Below, piece after piece: positions 1-12,500 of a stretch of DNA of 64,000 nt; the first letter of the stretch is position 1, and each line of letters starts with the position of its first letter. Both the position numbers and the translations under genes were made by a program. Location of the stretch: positions 372,001 to 436,000 of the forward strand of contig SADC01001334.1 of assembly GCA_004194705.1 (NCBI GenBank), given 5' to 3'. This DNA is from Ditylenchus dipsaci (Eukaryota; Nematoda; Chromadorea; Rhabditida; Anguinidae). Under the pieces are notes generated by a model, which was not told the origin of the DNA, ran no database searches, and was given only the letters and a program-made list of their open reading frames with translations.

Positions 1-180
1 TACCCTTTGGAACAACAAGTTTAGGATTAGGACTTAGGCTCAGGGGTAGGCCAGTGTATGGAAGTGTGACTAATAAATGTCTTACGAACTTTTTTCTGGG
101 TCTGGAACATACATTTGGGAACTTTTTACTGAAGTTTTAAAAGGGAAAATGGTTGGGGGGGGGTTTCTATTAGGGTCGTA
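1..180 (+). repeat. R2 dispersed repeat (TTAGGC-containing), copy 1
   Basis: ACTTAGGCTCAGGGGTAGGC, GTGACTAATAAATG and a G-run before TTTCTATTAGGGTC match other R2 copies. The left end is cut by the window. Confidence 0.65.
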
Positions 181-970
181 TGTTACTATTATTTTCTCTT
201 AGGGAAAAGTAAACTTGTCTAAACCTAGATCTTAGTCCTATATTTAAGATACGCTTGGCCACCTGCACCTGACCACAAAAGGTCGGTATATTTCATGCCA
301 AAAAACCAACAAATACACACAGCAAAATATTGTCCACATGTGGATTTCCTCTTCATCTTATTCTCAGTTCGTTTTCTCGGTTGCCAATGGCAATTTTTAA
401 TAAAAAAAATATTAGAAAAAATTGGCAATTGAAGAATTAAGATTACTTGATGATTGGTTATAGATATTCAACCCACACACACCAACTAATTAATTAGTGG
501 ATGGATACATACATTTGCTGGTGCTGAATTATTCATTTGAATGGACAGCATTCAGACAACATCAATTAGTAGTGTTCTCAAGCACTATAAGTGAATAATC
601 AAGTATTAGAGCGGAAATTTTGTAGATGTTCTTTGTTCTTAGATAAATATTTTCTTGGAATTTGAGCGAAAAAATTCGATTGCTGATGCTCAAATCAAAA
701 TGTTAAATGGCCGTAATTTTGTGTAGGTCCGATTTCAGAAGTTCTGTTTTTACAGTTTGACTCAAAAAATATTTCCAAAGTACTACGTAAAAGTATTCCT
801 AATGAGTGCGTTTTTTATGCCTTCTCCCTGGAAAAAGGCCACAACTTTTCTTCCTCAATTAAAATTTTCTGTTCAAGAGCGATTTTCTGTAATTACGGAC
901 CTGGACCCGTACTCAGAGTCTCAGAAGATTTTCGGTATGTCAGACCATTGCATGCATACTCTATTTATGT

Positions 971-1236
971 TTTTAAGTTTTTAATGAAGTCAAACACATA
1001 TTTTTCACCATTTTAAAGATAGTGAACAGGTCTATCTAATGATGCTAAGTTTTGAGATATAGGCTTCTTATGCAAAAGTTCTGAATTCTGAAAGAACGAA
1101 GGTTGACAAAGAAGTCGTCATTCAAGCTTATTTTTAAAATGTTTTTATGCAAAAATTATTAGATATTATTAGATAGTTCTGTTTACTATCTTTAAAATGG
1201 TGTAAAATACTTGTGTGACTTCATTAAAAACTTGAG
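971..1236. repeat. Hairpin
   Basis: TTTTTAATGAAGTCA.. and CACCATTTTAAAGATAGT (971-1026) recur inverted at 1183-1236. Confidence 0.7.
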
Positions 1237-1485
1237 TAATCTGCTCAAGTTTGTAACAACTTCCTAAATTTGGGTGTCCTGGAGTAGGTAACTTCAGAGG
1301 TTTGTAACACAAAAGAAGCAAAATGAGCAGCGCTATCGTGTTCAGTATATCCTAAATAGGGTATAAATGCAATAATCTGACATACTCAAAAGTCGCTATC
1401 GGCATGCATAGGTTCAATTTTACAGAAAATTACTTATAAGTCATTGTGTAGTTGAGTAACAGGGCTGCAAAATGAGATCTCTTGG

Positions 1486-1606
1486 AGCTACATATAATTA
1501 AAAATTTTGTGATAAAAAAATGAGAAGATCTTTACTTGGATCAGAGTGTTGATCTAACTGCAAATCTACTTATTTTTATCACAAAGTTTTTAAATTATAT
1601 ATGGCC
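1486..1606. repeat. Hairpin
   Basis: ATATAATTAAAAATTTTGTG and GAAGATC on the left match the inverse at 1548-1606 with a short unique centre. Confidence 0.6.
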
Positions 1607-2631
1607 CACAAAAGGATCACTTTACAGCCTTGTAGCTGAGCTCAACAAAGACTTTTACAAAAAAAAATTTAACGGAAAAAGCATTATGTCCATTTCACGA
1701 TAAAGAGGCATGAAAAAAATGCTCACTCACTAGGGATATGATCATACTTTTAAATGGATATGATCCAAACCACAGGCTGGACCAAGGCGGAATCTAAGGT
1801 TTTGTATTTCGGGCATCACACACCAAGAATATCCACCAAGTTCTGCGTCAAATCAAATTCGAAATTGGATTCGTTAAAAATTTCGACATTTCTTAAGTTT
1901 ACAGTGGAGTCACGGTATAAAAGAACCGAATCCGCCCAAACTTCGAGCTAACTCCTGTAAATAGACCTATATTGATCGATTTTAAATCGATATTTGGTAT
2001 GGGTTCAGAATCGTAACAAAAAAACAGCACATTAACGATTTTTTTATTGATCATTAAGTTGTAGATTGCATAGTTTTTTGATGCTATTGATCATTGAATA
2101 AAATCTGTCTTCTAATGCTTCAGCTAATCCGTCACCCCCCATTAATCCGCCGCCTCAATCCGGCTTGGGCTGAAGAATTTACAAGTCTCGGTTGTACTGG
2201 AAATAAGCGGAAATCCTCTTTTTCGGCTTGCAAGAAAAATTGCAAACTGACAAAAATGTTTAACCACCACTAAAACTAGCAATATAAACACTGACACCGT
2301 CATTTAAAAAAAACACATTCCATTTTCTTAAATATTGTATTCTTGTGAATGAATTAGATGAGAATAACAGGAAAGTATCTTTTATTCCGGCAATAACAAC
2401 AATTCCTCTTGTATGCAATCTGCTTAACTAAAAGCAAGGGCCTCAGCCAATTAAACCAGACTCGAGGTCATATGCCAACTAATAAAAGCAATCCCTGGAG
2501 AAAATTGCAGAGTAGAACCACAAATGCACATTTTAATTAATAAAAATACCAGTCTGGAACACACATTGAACAGATATTTGTGGTATATCTAGTAAAACTG
2601 TAATTCGTTAGCCAAGTCTAACAATCAAAGC

Positions 2632-2921
2632 TTTTTTTGGTGCATAGACGTTTCCTCGAAAATGAAACTTTTTTCATGCCTTGGTCCCCCCTGTTGATTT
2701 TTTGCAAAAAAAATTTAGTTCAAAAAAATGTTTAAACCACACGTTTGAGTCCCTGCTAACATGCGCTGGCCTACCCTAAGCCTAAGCCTTAATGAGTGAA
2801 AATTCAAAAAATCGAAAAAAGTTGAAACAAAATCAACAGGGGGGCCAAGCATCAAATTTAAAAAAGTCTCCTCGAAAATGAAAAAAGTTTCATTTTCGAG
2901 GAAACGTCACTACACCTAATT
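2632..2921. repeat. Foldback element with GGTGCATAGACGTTTC ends
   Basis: 2632-2700 is repeated inverted at 2835-2921 (GTTTCATTTTCGAGGAAACG and a CTTGGTCCCCCCTGTTGATT block). The same tip occurs at 34420-34475. The CCAAGGCA/ACAGGGGG block recurs in the hairpin at 29609-29767. Confidence 0.65.
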
Positions 2922-3338
2922 TTGATTGGTACTATGTTGTTTTTTACGTGAGTGAGATATTATGGGTTCGTATTTTGGGCAGGGTTCACTGGGGGATTAA
3001 TTAATAATTTTAGCGCGGGTCGGCTTTTTTCTCTCTCTTCAGTTTACACAAAAAAATTACCGAAAAAATGATATTTCTCGTATTACATTGCTGTGGCAGC
3101 CCACTACTGACGAGGGAGGGACCCTGACTGTGACTCGGGGTGATTTTGTTTTTGGAAAAAGTTATGCACGTATTCTTGTAGAGCTTGCCTAATTTATTAA
3201 TGTATCTGGGCCACCATCTCTGAAAGCCAACAAAATTTTCAGTGATGACCCTTGGCCCAAGGGTCAGCTATTAAAATGATAATATTGGTATCGAAGTGCT
3301 TTTAGAACTTTGAGTGACCCTTGTAACACATTTTGTAG

Positions 3339-4228
3339 GGCGACGGTCTTTTCGTCCCCGGTCATTTCGTCCCCGGTCATTTCGTCCCCCGGTCATTTCG
3401 TCCCCTGTCCTTTTCGTCCCCAGAAGCCGCCAATTTAAAATTTTCAAACAGGTTCAGATCCATGTGGTAGCAGACATTTTTTTCTTGAATGACAGTCATA
3501 TATTTGTAATAATCCCGTGGCATCTCCTCTAAATGTAACACCTCCAGAATCCGAAATATTGGATTTAATTGAAAGTAATTAAAAATTATTGTACTCATCT
3601 AGAATTGTGTCCTGAACACGGTTTTATAATGCTAAAACATCAAGAACCCCAGCTCTGGAGTTGTTTCCTATGAGTAGTTTCCTATCCGTAGAGAATACAT
3701 GTGATAGTATGAAGGTGGTAGTACCGAGAAAGTAGTAATTAGTGGTAGTAACAAGGCAGTGACTATGAATCAGTACTCAGGTGGAAGTGCCTGGGTGATG
3801 GTACTTGGGTGGTGGTAGATAGTAATTTATTTTTAGTGGTACCTAAAGTGCAGTACTTAGTCGATAAATAACTAGATTTATATTAGACTATTTTTTGCAA
3901 AGCATCTGACCATGCTAGCAGCTGGATCATTCGCATCTCCCATGCACCAACTAAACCAAGTGGTCGTCCGCTTGGATCGAATTTTTTTACGTTATTGAGG
4001 AATCCAAAACTTGTTTTTTGCACTAATTCAATCATTATAAAGGTGGTATGACAGTGCTATAATTACGTTTTGCAAGATTTACGAAAACTGTGAAAATACC
4101 ATCAAAACGTAATTTTACTACTGTCAAACCATCTTTAGAATGCTCGTATTGGTACAGAAAGTAGGTTTTGGAACCCTAATTGGCGGTTTTTGGCGACGAA
4201 ATAACCGGGGACGAAATGACCTAGTGCC
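3339..4228. mobile_element. 0.9-kb transposon with GGTCATTTCGTCCCC phrase repeats and perfect 10-bp target duplication
   Basis: The left end has about five tandem variants of GGTCATTTCGTCCCC (3345-3421). The right end (4194-4228) has one to two in inverted orientation. CATTTTGTAG flanks both sides exactly (3329-3338 and 4229-4238). Inside lies a second foldback (about 3945-4180) of the family found at 11323-11715. No coding sequence is seen. Confidence 0.7.
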
Positions 4229-7200
4229 CATTTTGTAGACCTTCTGGGGCTGGGAAGCCAGATTTGTCAGGAACTTGATTTACGCAGAAATAAATTTCTC
4301 GTCGAAGTTCTCCCAGGTCACAGTCAGGGTCACTCCCTCGTGAGTCAACTCATCCGTTTCTAAACTTTTAGAGTCAATATTTTAATTAGGTTGCAGATGA
4401 CGGGGAAAGCAAGGATAAGTTTGGATGACCTTAGGCTTTTCACGAAAATGAGAATTTCAAGCGATTACTTATTCCAGTGGATAATCACACAATAAGAACA
4501 AAAAGGCACACAGTTTGGCCCCCACCGTTGAGTACGTGCTTAACAAACGCTGGTCTACCATATGACTAAAATTTGCCTGACCAAAAAAAAGTTGAGTGCA
4601 CGTAAAAAGCCACCTCAAGTAAACAAATGCCAAAAATTTTAGGCGCTATATTTAAGCCAGCCAATTTTCACCTTGCTACCCGCCCCCTGCGGGTATTTTC
4701 TCCGAAAATGCTAATTTTTCGTAATTTTTGTAGCAATATGACTCAAAAGGTGCTGCTTGAAAAGATTAAGGAAATCGATGGCGATATTTTTCGTTAAAAA
4801 CGAAATTCATTCGAAAAACCATAGGCGGAACCAAGGCGAAAATGGGCTGGCTGCTAGGATATGGCCAATTTTTTTTACAAAGATCATATAAGATCATCTT
4901 ATCTCACTAAAATCCCTAGAAAAACAAACAATTTTTCTATCAAAAGTAGTAAGTAAGACCAAAGAACAATAAAAAAAAAGTCTGCAAAAACTGTGTTCTA
5001 CTCATTAGAAAAGAATGGATAACGCTCGAAAGCTTTTATAGGGACCGAATTGAAGTGGACAGCAGTAGAATAAGCTCAATTAGGAGCTATTTGGAGCAGT
5101 AAATTAGAAAGTGGCAGAGAAAATTGAAGAATTAATTCCCGTCATGCAATAATAGCTTTATCTGTCACACACAAAAAAAACAAAAAACAACATTTAGTTG
5201 GCAACCCACAAACATTAGTCAAAGAACTAGCAAAACTTAGGCCTAAAAGAAACAAAACACAATCTAAGCATCTTTTATTGGCCCAATTATCTGGGGAAAA
5301 TGGCTGCAAATACGCTTTATTTTCATAAATTTTCTTATTTCAATAATGTTTTTTGAATTTTTAAGCAATTTTTTTTGAGCAAAAAATTCATCAGAATGTT
5401 GCCAAATTTCATTTAAACAACAAAAAATCTTAAAACGCCCCAACGGGAGACTGCGTAATGGCTCAGTGCGCATCTCAACTCTGAAAGGGCACACGTTAAA
5501 CTCTGAAACCCGGGTAATTATTTTATATACAAAACATACCAAAATTCTGACATCGGGTTCGTGTTCACCATAGTTCATTCATAGACTGCTTTTAAAATTT
5601 ACAAGTCATCGTCAAATTTTAAACTCTTCTTGAGACAACAAACATTTAAACTGGGAAAATTTCGATATCTGAATTGTTGTAGAAATTTGACACTCAGAAC
5701 ACCTATAAATTTAAAAGTAGCCTTCTTACACGACCCTTTTTTACCTTCAAACTATATTTTTGAAATTCCAAAGCTAGATTCGGAATCAGCATGAAAAACT
5801 GGTGTAGAATAGGCAATTACCACTGTCGGCCCTCGGAGTGCTAAAGACTCTTTTTGCCCAGATGCACCATCTAATGTGGGGTGGTAAAAAATTTGCTCAA
5901 AAGTGTCACCGCCTAAAAACAGGCTTTGGTCATGTAATAGCTATAAACAATAGAAAAAAGAATTTAAGACTATTTTGATCGAGAAAAATATACTACGATC
6001 CGTCCGAGAGTATGTTATTTACAGGTGGATAAAGATAACTTGTGTACATTTTGCCACTTTTCGGGAAGAGGAATAGTAGAAATTACATGGTAATCATCAA
6101 ATAAGTTACAAACATAGTGTTTCAGCTTCAAAAGTCTTAAATAGCTTTTACCACTTTTATCCACTCTAATTTTTGCTAGTTCAAACCAATCACAAAGAAA
6201 AAGTGGCTGTATCTCAGAAAAGTCGTAAAAACTTAGCATTCGGATTTCAAATAGATAAATGCTATAGCTTAATTATCTCGTGGTCCCAATCCCATATTGC
6301 GGCTGCTATAGTAGCATAAATATTGAGGGTGGGCAGATTTAAGTGAGGGTGGAACAGATGAAAAATGGCAAAGCACCTGTGATTTTATTTCTTTCCTTTT
6401 CCTTTTTTTCAGCCAGATTGCAAAGGTCCGTGCACCCACAACCAAAATAGATGAGTGCCTGTGCTTGCGCAGGCTGTGTACATGTGCGTATGCGGCTGGG
6501 TGAGCAAAAAAATCTATGGCGAAATGCTAATTTAGACAAGTATATGGATGTTAGAACGTTTTCGCTAAGACTTTTTAATTTTTAACTAAAACTTATTTTG
6601 ATTCTTATTTATTTTTTTAATTTTTAGTGGACCTGAGTCATTTCAAGTTTTTGAGTTCTGTGGATTTTCGGAAAACTCTACTATGAAGTTTCTTGCAGAG
6701 TTAAAAGATTCGAAAAAACCAATGTGTCAGAACATTTCAAAGCGAAGGAACAGTAACCAGGGTTAATACTTTGTCTAATACTATGTCCTTAACAAACACA
6801 AGAATACGAATATAAAACAGAACTATTATAAAATACTGAATAAAATGTTACAAAAGTTTCATAAAATGTCTATCAATGTTTAATTGATGATTTACTTCTA
6901 AAAATACTAGGTTAATATTTTTAAAATTAAAATTTTTTTCACTCAAAAGTACGGGAAAAATATTATAACAAAGTTAGACATTTAGAGACCTATAAGCACA
7001 TAGATTTAGTTGAGAGAAATGAAACTGTCAAAAGTAAACAAAGGCTTGGCTTAAGCGTCTCCAAGCTTTAATTGAAGAGCTAATTCAGGCTATCATTTAC
7101 GTCATCAACTCCATGTGCAAAAAAATAAATGCCCGATTGAGATAGTCAACCACCCCAAATTAGATTTCAAGGCTATTTTTGACTAAAGTCTAAGCAGCTA

Positions 7201-8911
7201 TGGTTTTTCCCTTGCTCCTCCCTGCTGATTTTTTTGGCTTGTGCTGAGGCGCATAGCAGCCCAGCGTACGCGGGGACGAACTGAGACATTTTCCTTGCAT
7301 ACAACAAAAAAAGAAAAGTATATGAATTTACTTAGAAAAGTAGGTTTTGAAAAAGTACTGATCGACTATGTTTGAAGAAAAAGGTCATTTGATTTAGTGC
7401 TTAATGCCATTCCGAAGCAAAAATTTTTATGGTCGCAAGTTTATTGCATTTATTTTGGTATCATAATTTTCAAATTGACGCTCAGTTTCTAGCTTAGGCA
7501 TAAATGTGGTTAATAGAACTGAAATTTTGAAAAAACGGCCTGCGATAGCTTGCGACAAATCACATTGCGACAAATCAAACTGAGATAAACATTTACAATT
7601 AAGATTCGTAATTCAAATAGTAGTTTTTTGTCGCAATTTAATTTTGGTTGCAATTTGATTTTGTCGCAATTTGAATTGTCGCACTCTATTGCTGGATGAA
7701 AAAACGAATGAAAAATAAGCACAGAAAAGTGTTTTAAGGCAGATAACAATTTAGGAATATTTTGAAAAAACCATCGGGGGACCAAGGCGATCTTTAGGAT
7801 ATTTGGGTACACGTGTACATAAGCGATAAAAAATAAATAAAAGGTTTAGAATCAACTTCAGAGCTTAATTGTATAATATTGGCCGAGAGTGGTTTTTTTG
7901 GTACTAACTTTGTACTACCAAGTATAAGTGCAGATTGAGGAGAATCTAATGAAAAAAAGCTCGCTAGACGATAAAACTTACAGTCGATTGAAAACAAAAA
8001 AGTTTTTGAATCACACTGCAATTTGTGCAATAGGCTATAGCAAGAAAAAAAAGCTATAAAACAGGTGACTAAACTTAACCAAACAATTAAAGCATTAAAA
8101 AGACCACAGTTTCCTGCACTACAACTAAATCCAGAGAACTATAAAATTTATTTAATGAGTAAAAAGCCAGATGTTACAGCAAGTATAAAACATTTTTAAT
8201 CCCATTTGCTTCACTTAATAAAGTAAAGACATGAAAAATTATTTAATTAAACAAAAACGAAAAAGAGATAAATTTAAAAATGGACTACATGCAGGAATAA
8301 GCAATTTATGAGTAGGCTAACCAAGTGCCCAGCTGTCTGTATGTGTGACACCACCGTTTTTCCGTCCCTAATGCTGCGTCAAAGATGGCCTTATATGCGT
8401 GCTTGCTCGACTGCCATTCAATCTGACCCTATTTATACATAGATATGCAGAATGGGAAAGAAGGTAGGCAAGCAGAGATACATTGAACTTCAACTCATTC
8501 ATTCTATCTACAAGTTTTTTGTGTATTACACAACTCCATCCTCGTAGAAAAATCACCTAAATACTAATTCAATATCTTAAAATACCATTCGAAATCCTTA
8601 TCACCGTGTGCTTCGAAGGTTTCCACTGAGAACCCAGTGGTAATACAATGGAAATTTCGATTTTGGTGGGAACCCAGTGGAAGTTTTGTGGTAACCCAGC
8701 GGGAGTTTGTGGTATTCCACAAGGAAATATTTACCTGTTCACTTGTTTCAAAATCATGGGATTCCAGTGGTAAATTGGTGGATTCCACTAATTTGCCACC
8801 AGTGCTGTATAATCGACATTTTGACGCTCCGGCTCTGGCTCCGAGTTTTCAAATTTTTCACTCCCGCTCTGGCTCCGGCTCTGAGTTTTCAAAAAATTCG
8901 CTCCGGCTATA

Positions 8912-9095
8912 CAGTCAACGCTCTCATTAGTGTGCACTCTCCTATTAGTGTACACCTCAGACCACTCCGCTTGGCTTTGACTAAACCTTTTATAAAGTAG
9001 CTTCACATTAGTGTACACTCTCCTTAATGTACACTTCTCATTAGTGTACACCTGAGGCCGGTCCTTTGGGTGTACACTAATGAAAGAGTTGACTG
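8912..9095. mobile_element. pogo/Tigger-type MITE with ATTAGTGTACAC phrase repeats (184 bp)
   Basis: The ends CAGTCAACGCTCTCATTAGT and GAAAGAGTTGACTG are flanked by TA. Four to five variants of TCATTAGTGTACAC form most of the body. Confidence 0.7.
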
Positions 9096-9383
9096 TATTT
9101 AAGTCTTAGCTTTAAATTTGGATCCATGTTTAAGATCTTCCGGTTGTATGCGGTGAATATATTTGCACCACCCGTGTGCCTCTTTTCATTTCGATCATAT
9201 CAAGGCCGGCATTTTGAAAATTGGAAATTTCATATTCCAGAAGTGCGCTTAAACAGCAGAAGGCTGTGTCATCGCCCAAACAATTTTCCTACATGAATTT
9301 ATAACAATTACGAAAATCTGCAAACATTTTGTAGATTATTTTTATCCAGCAGAATATAAATATTTTTATGGCTATAATTGAAA

Positions 9384-10170
9384 ACACCCCTTAAATTATG
9401 TGTTTACTCCCTTAAATTTATTTTTACCCCTTTAAATTCAAATTTTGAACAAAATATGTGTTTACCCCTTAAAATATGTGTTTACCCCCTTAAAATATGT
9501 GTTTACCCCCTCAAATTATGTCTTTAGCTCCTCAAATTTAAAATTTTCAGTGAATTTTGCGGGGATTCAATTTCGTAGTCAAAAATGACTGGGATCGCTC
9601 AGAATCCCACCCCAGAGTGGCCAGAAGCCTCTGAAAGTTGGTTTTTTTGGGGTTTACTAGGGGGGGGGTAAATTTTTGTTTGAAAAAGCGATTGGCCGGA
9701 TCAGAATTCCAGTCAGATGGGCTTAATCGCTCAGAATTTACCCTGAACCAATTTCAACCATCTCAAACAACCCTAAACCATTCCAAACTACTCCAAACCA
9801 GTATCTAACTACCCTAAATCAGTATTTAGGGTGGTTTAAGATGATGAGAATGGTTCAGGGTGAAATTCTGAGCGATTAAGCCCATCGGACTGGAATTCTG
9901 ATCCGCCTAATCGCTTTTTCGCAAAAAGTTTAATCCCCCTTCAGTAAACCCCCAAAAAGCATTTGCAGTGGCTTTCGACCACTCTAGGGCGGGATTCTGA
10001 GCGATCCAAGTCATTTTTGACTATAAAATTTGAATCCCCTAAAATTTACTGAAAATTTTAAATTCGAGGAGCTAAACACATAATTTAAAGGGGTAAACAT
10101 ATACTTTGTTCAAAATTTGAATTTGAAGGGGGTAAAAAAATAAATTTAAGCGGTTAAACACATTTTTACC
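9384..10170. repeat. Foldback element F1, copy 1
   Basis: Arms 9384-9740 and 9840-10170 are inverted. The tips are variants of CCCCTTAAATTATGTGTTTA. Inner blocks include CAAAAATGACTGGGATCGCT, CACTCTAGGGCGGGATTCTG and a CTAAACCATTCCAAAC phrase near the centre. Inner blocks are shared with 35695-36510, but the tips differ. It ends about 100 bp from the GLO1 exon. Confidence 0.75.
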
Positions 10171-10271
10171 TACGAACCATTTCAAATTAGGCACCTCAAA
10201 TAAAATATGTTCACATGGAACTGTCAAAGCAATGTATATTTTCAAAAAATACATAAAACTATTGTCATTGT

Positions 10272-10373
10272 TTACACATTTTTGGGGTTGAAAATCTCAA
10301 TCCCATAACCATCAGGGTCCTTGATGAATGCCAGTCCTTTCATTGACCCATCATCAGGTTTCTCGACAAACTC
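10272..10373 (-). CDS. GLO1: Glyoxalase I (lactoylglutathione lyase), terminal exon
   Basis: On the minus strand a TTTTATAG acceptor precedes 34 codons ending in TAA. They encode [20 protein letters not shown] followed by [13 protein letters not shown]. This matches the end of animal glyoxalase I ([29 protein letters not shown]), which converts the methylglyoxal-glutathione hemithioacetal to S-lactoylglutathione. The sixth residue from the glutamate of IEI/IEIL in the family is part of the metal site, and that glutamate is present. The usual Trp of DGYWIEI is Gly here. Upstream exons should lie at higher coordinates, but I found no GFGHIG or LELTHNWG segment, so this may be the last exon of a gene with very large introns, or an orphan exon. 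A palindromic element lies just downstream and another starts 85 bp upstream. Confidence 0.75.
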   Translation of the reverse strand, partial: EFVEKPDDGSMKGLAFIKDPDGYGIEIFNPKNV

Positions 10374-10457
10374 CTATAAAAATAAAGATGATATCTAGAA
10401 GTATGTATTCAACTATTATGTTTATGGCCAGTTGTAAATATTGTCCAAAATATCTTA

Positions 10458-10880
10458 TGGCTCATTTATAAACGTTGTCGTCGTCGTTGTCGTTGGAAAA
10501 AATGTTTTATAAAGGCACTTTTGCGCAACGACAACACCAACGACGACGACAACAACAACGACGACCTATTTATAAAAAATCCAACGACAACGCCAACGAT
10601 AACGAAAACTTTTCTTCCAAATTAGACAAATTTTGCATTTTAAGTCAGAATTTTAAGGATTAACTATATTCTCCACACGTTTTTCCTCGAAATCTCGACT
10701 TAAAATGCGAAATTTGTCCAATTTTGAATGAAAAATTTCGTTGTCCTTGCGTCGTCGTTGTCGTTGGATTTTTTATAAATAGGTCGTCGTTGTCGTCGTC
10801 GTTGGCGAAAAAAAGGGTTTTATAAAAAAAATATTCCAACGACAACGACGATGACAACGACAACGTTTATAAATGAGCCA
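10458..10880. mobile_element. Harbinger-like foldback MITE of GTCGTCGTTGTCGTTGG phrases (423 bp, TTA duplication)
   Basis: The ends TGGCTCATTTATAAACGTTG and inverse are flanked by TTA (10455-10457 and 10881-10883). The body is a palindrome of CAACGAC/GTCGTTG repeats, centre near 10675. The three-base duplication suggests PIF/Harbinger. Confidence 0.75.
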
Positions 10881-11322
10881 TTAAGAAAATTTAGCAAAAA
10901 ACAGCAAAAACAAAAGCATTCAGAAAATTTTAATTCAAGTATAATAAGTCAACGGTATAGTAAAAATTAACTTCTGATGAACAGTAATGCCCATGTAGTC
11001 TGGTGGGTAAAGTTGGTCGTAAAACCCGAGTGCAAACACCCCCCCCCCCCCCTAAGTGCTAAGAATTTTTTTGCTAAGTAGTTGGTTGATAAAGATCTTG
11101 TTTGTTAAGCTCCACCTTCTTCAGTTCGGCTTAATTTCGGGTACAGACTTTAAAAACCCAAACGATTCAATCCAAAATAATGTTCTAAAAATGGTTTAAT
11201 TTAATCGGGGTCTCCTACTCTGGACTGATTGCACCCAGAGGGATTCGAACCAGTAACCTTGGTGATGAGTATATGGACCTCTTCGCCAAGTAAACACTCA
11301 AAATTATGATAAAAAAAGATAT

Positions 11323-11715
11323 GCACCCAGGTGGATGCGAACCAGCATCCTCGGCAGTGGCTATCCAAGTGGTCGTCCACTTGGATCAAAAATTTTTTTT
11401 ACGTTTTCGGTTTCCGAAACAATTTTTCTGCACTAATGCGAGCATGCTGAGATGGTTTGACAGTGGTAAAATCACGTTTTATCGAGAAATTTAGAGTTAT
11501 TGCTAACGATTGATTTATCAAAATCAAGAATTCACGATAACTCAAAATTTCTTGATAAAACGTGATTTTACCACTGTCAAACCATTTTCAGGATGCTCGA
11601 ATTAGTGCAGAAAAAATGATTTGTGAAACCGAAAACGTAAAAAAAATTTTGATCCAAGTGGACGACCACTTGGATAGCCACCGCCGAGGATGCTGGTTCG
11701 AATCCACCTGGGTGC
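11323..11715. mobile_element. Palindromic element with tRNA-like B-box ends
   Basis: The arms 11323-11500 and 11535-11715 are near-perfect inverses. Each tip carries GGATGCTGGTTCGAATCC, i.e. a B-box-like GGTTCGAATCC. Next comes CCAAGTGGACGACCACTTGG, itself a palindrome. The interior (TGACAGTGGTAAAATCACG) is shared with 3945-4180. Confidence 0.65.
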
Positions 11716-12359
11716 ACACTTTATTTCTTACCGTAATTTCAGATATAAAAAGACTAACGTTTGACCTTTCAGTCATTTGGGAAATATACCCCTACTCTTG
11801 AGTTGCCTGGATAACAACCTGTCCAGTGGTACTCAACCCTAGATTTGGGATCGGGTAGGTGAAATCGCACTTTTGGTCTCATCAAGTCCAATTATTCACA
11901 AATTTTTTTGGTTGAAAAAATAGATTTTTTTATTCAAATGAACTTTTTCATTTTTAAGACATCCAGGTGGGCATCCACCTGGTCAGGTGATACCTACACC
12001 AGGTATTGAAGTTGGAGTGTGTAAAATCGCAACTTTGGCTTGACAAACCCAATTCCCCACACAATTTTAAGTTAGAAAAAATGGCTTATTTTTTTATTTT
12101 TAAGAAATTTTAATCTTTCAGGTTTGGGTTTGGTTTGGGTATTTAGGGTGGTTTTAGGGTACTTGAGGTGGTTTAGAATGGTTTGTGGTAGTTTGGACAC
12201 AATCTGAAAATATCAATTCACCTAGATCCCATATTTCAAATCAGTAAAAAACAAAAAAAATGGCCGAAAAATGATCGTCGGAAAAAATCTCTAATCCGCT
12301 ACCAGAACATTGAGAAAAGGAAAAGTACAAAAAGCAGAAAAGTTCTTAACAAATCGGGA

Positions 12360-12500
12360 TTTAAGAAAAGAATGCCTTAGCAAATATATTCTTAGCAAAT
12401 GGGCGCCTTAACAAAAAAATTCTTAGCAATTTGTCGCTTAGCAAAAAAAATTCTTGGCAAAACGACCGCTTAGCAAATCGACCACTTAGCAAAATGCCGC
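12360..12500. repeat. Degenerate CTTAGCAAAT phrase repeat
   Basis: About seven variants of TTCTTAGCAAA with alternating C- and A-rich spacers. A similar design with TTTCGTAAGA phrases is at 16280-16460 and 34990-35110. Possibly single ends of phrase-terminated elements. Confidence 0.5.

Larger units (their letters stand above)
180..8815. other. Non-coding, repeat-rich stretch apart from the listed elements
   Basis: Apart from the hairpins at 971-1236 and 1486-1606 and the elements at 2632-2921 and 3339-4228, I see no exon with homology, no RNA gene and no recognisable transposon protein. The ORFs here are short and of random composition. Confidence 0.5.
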
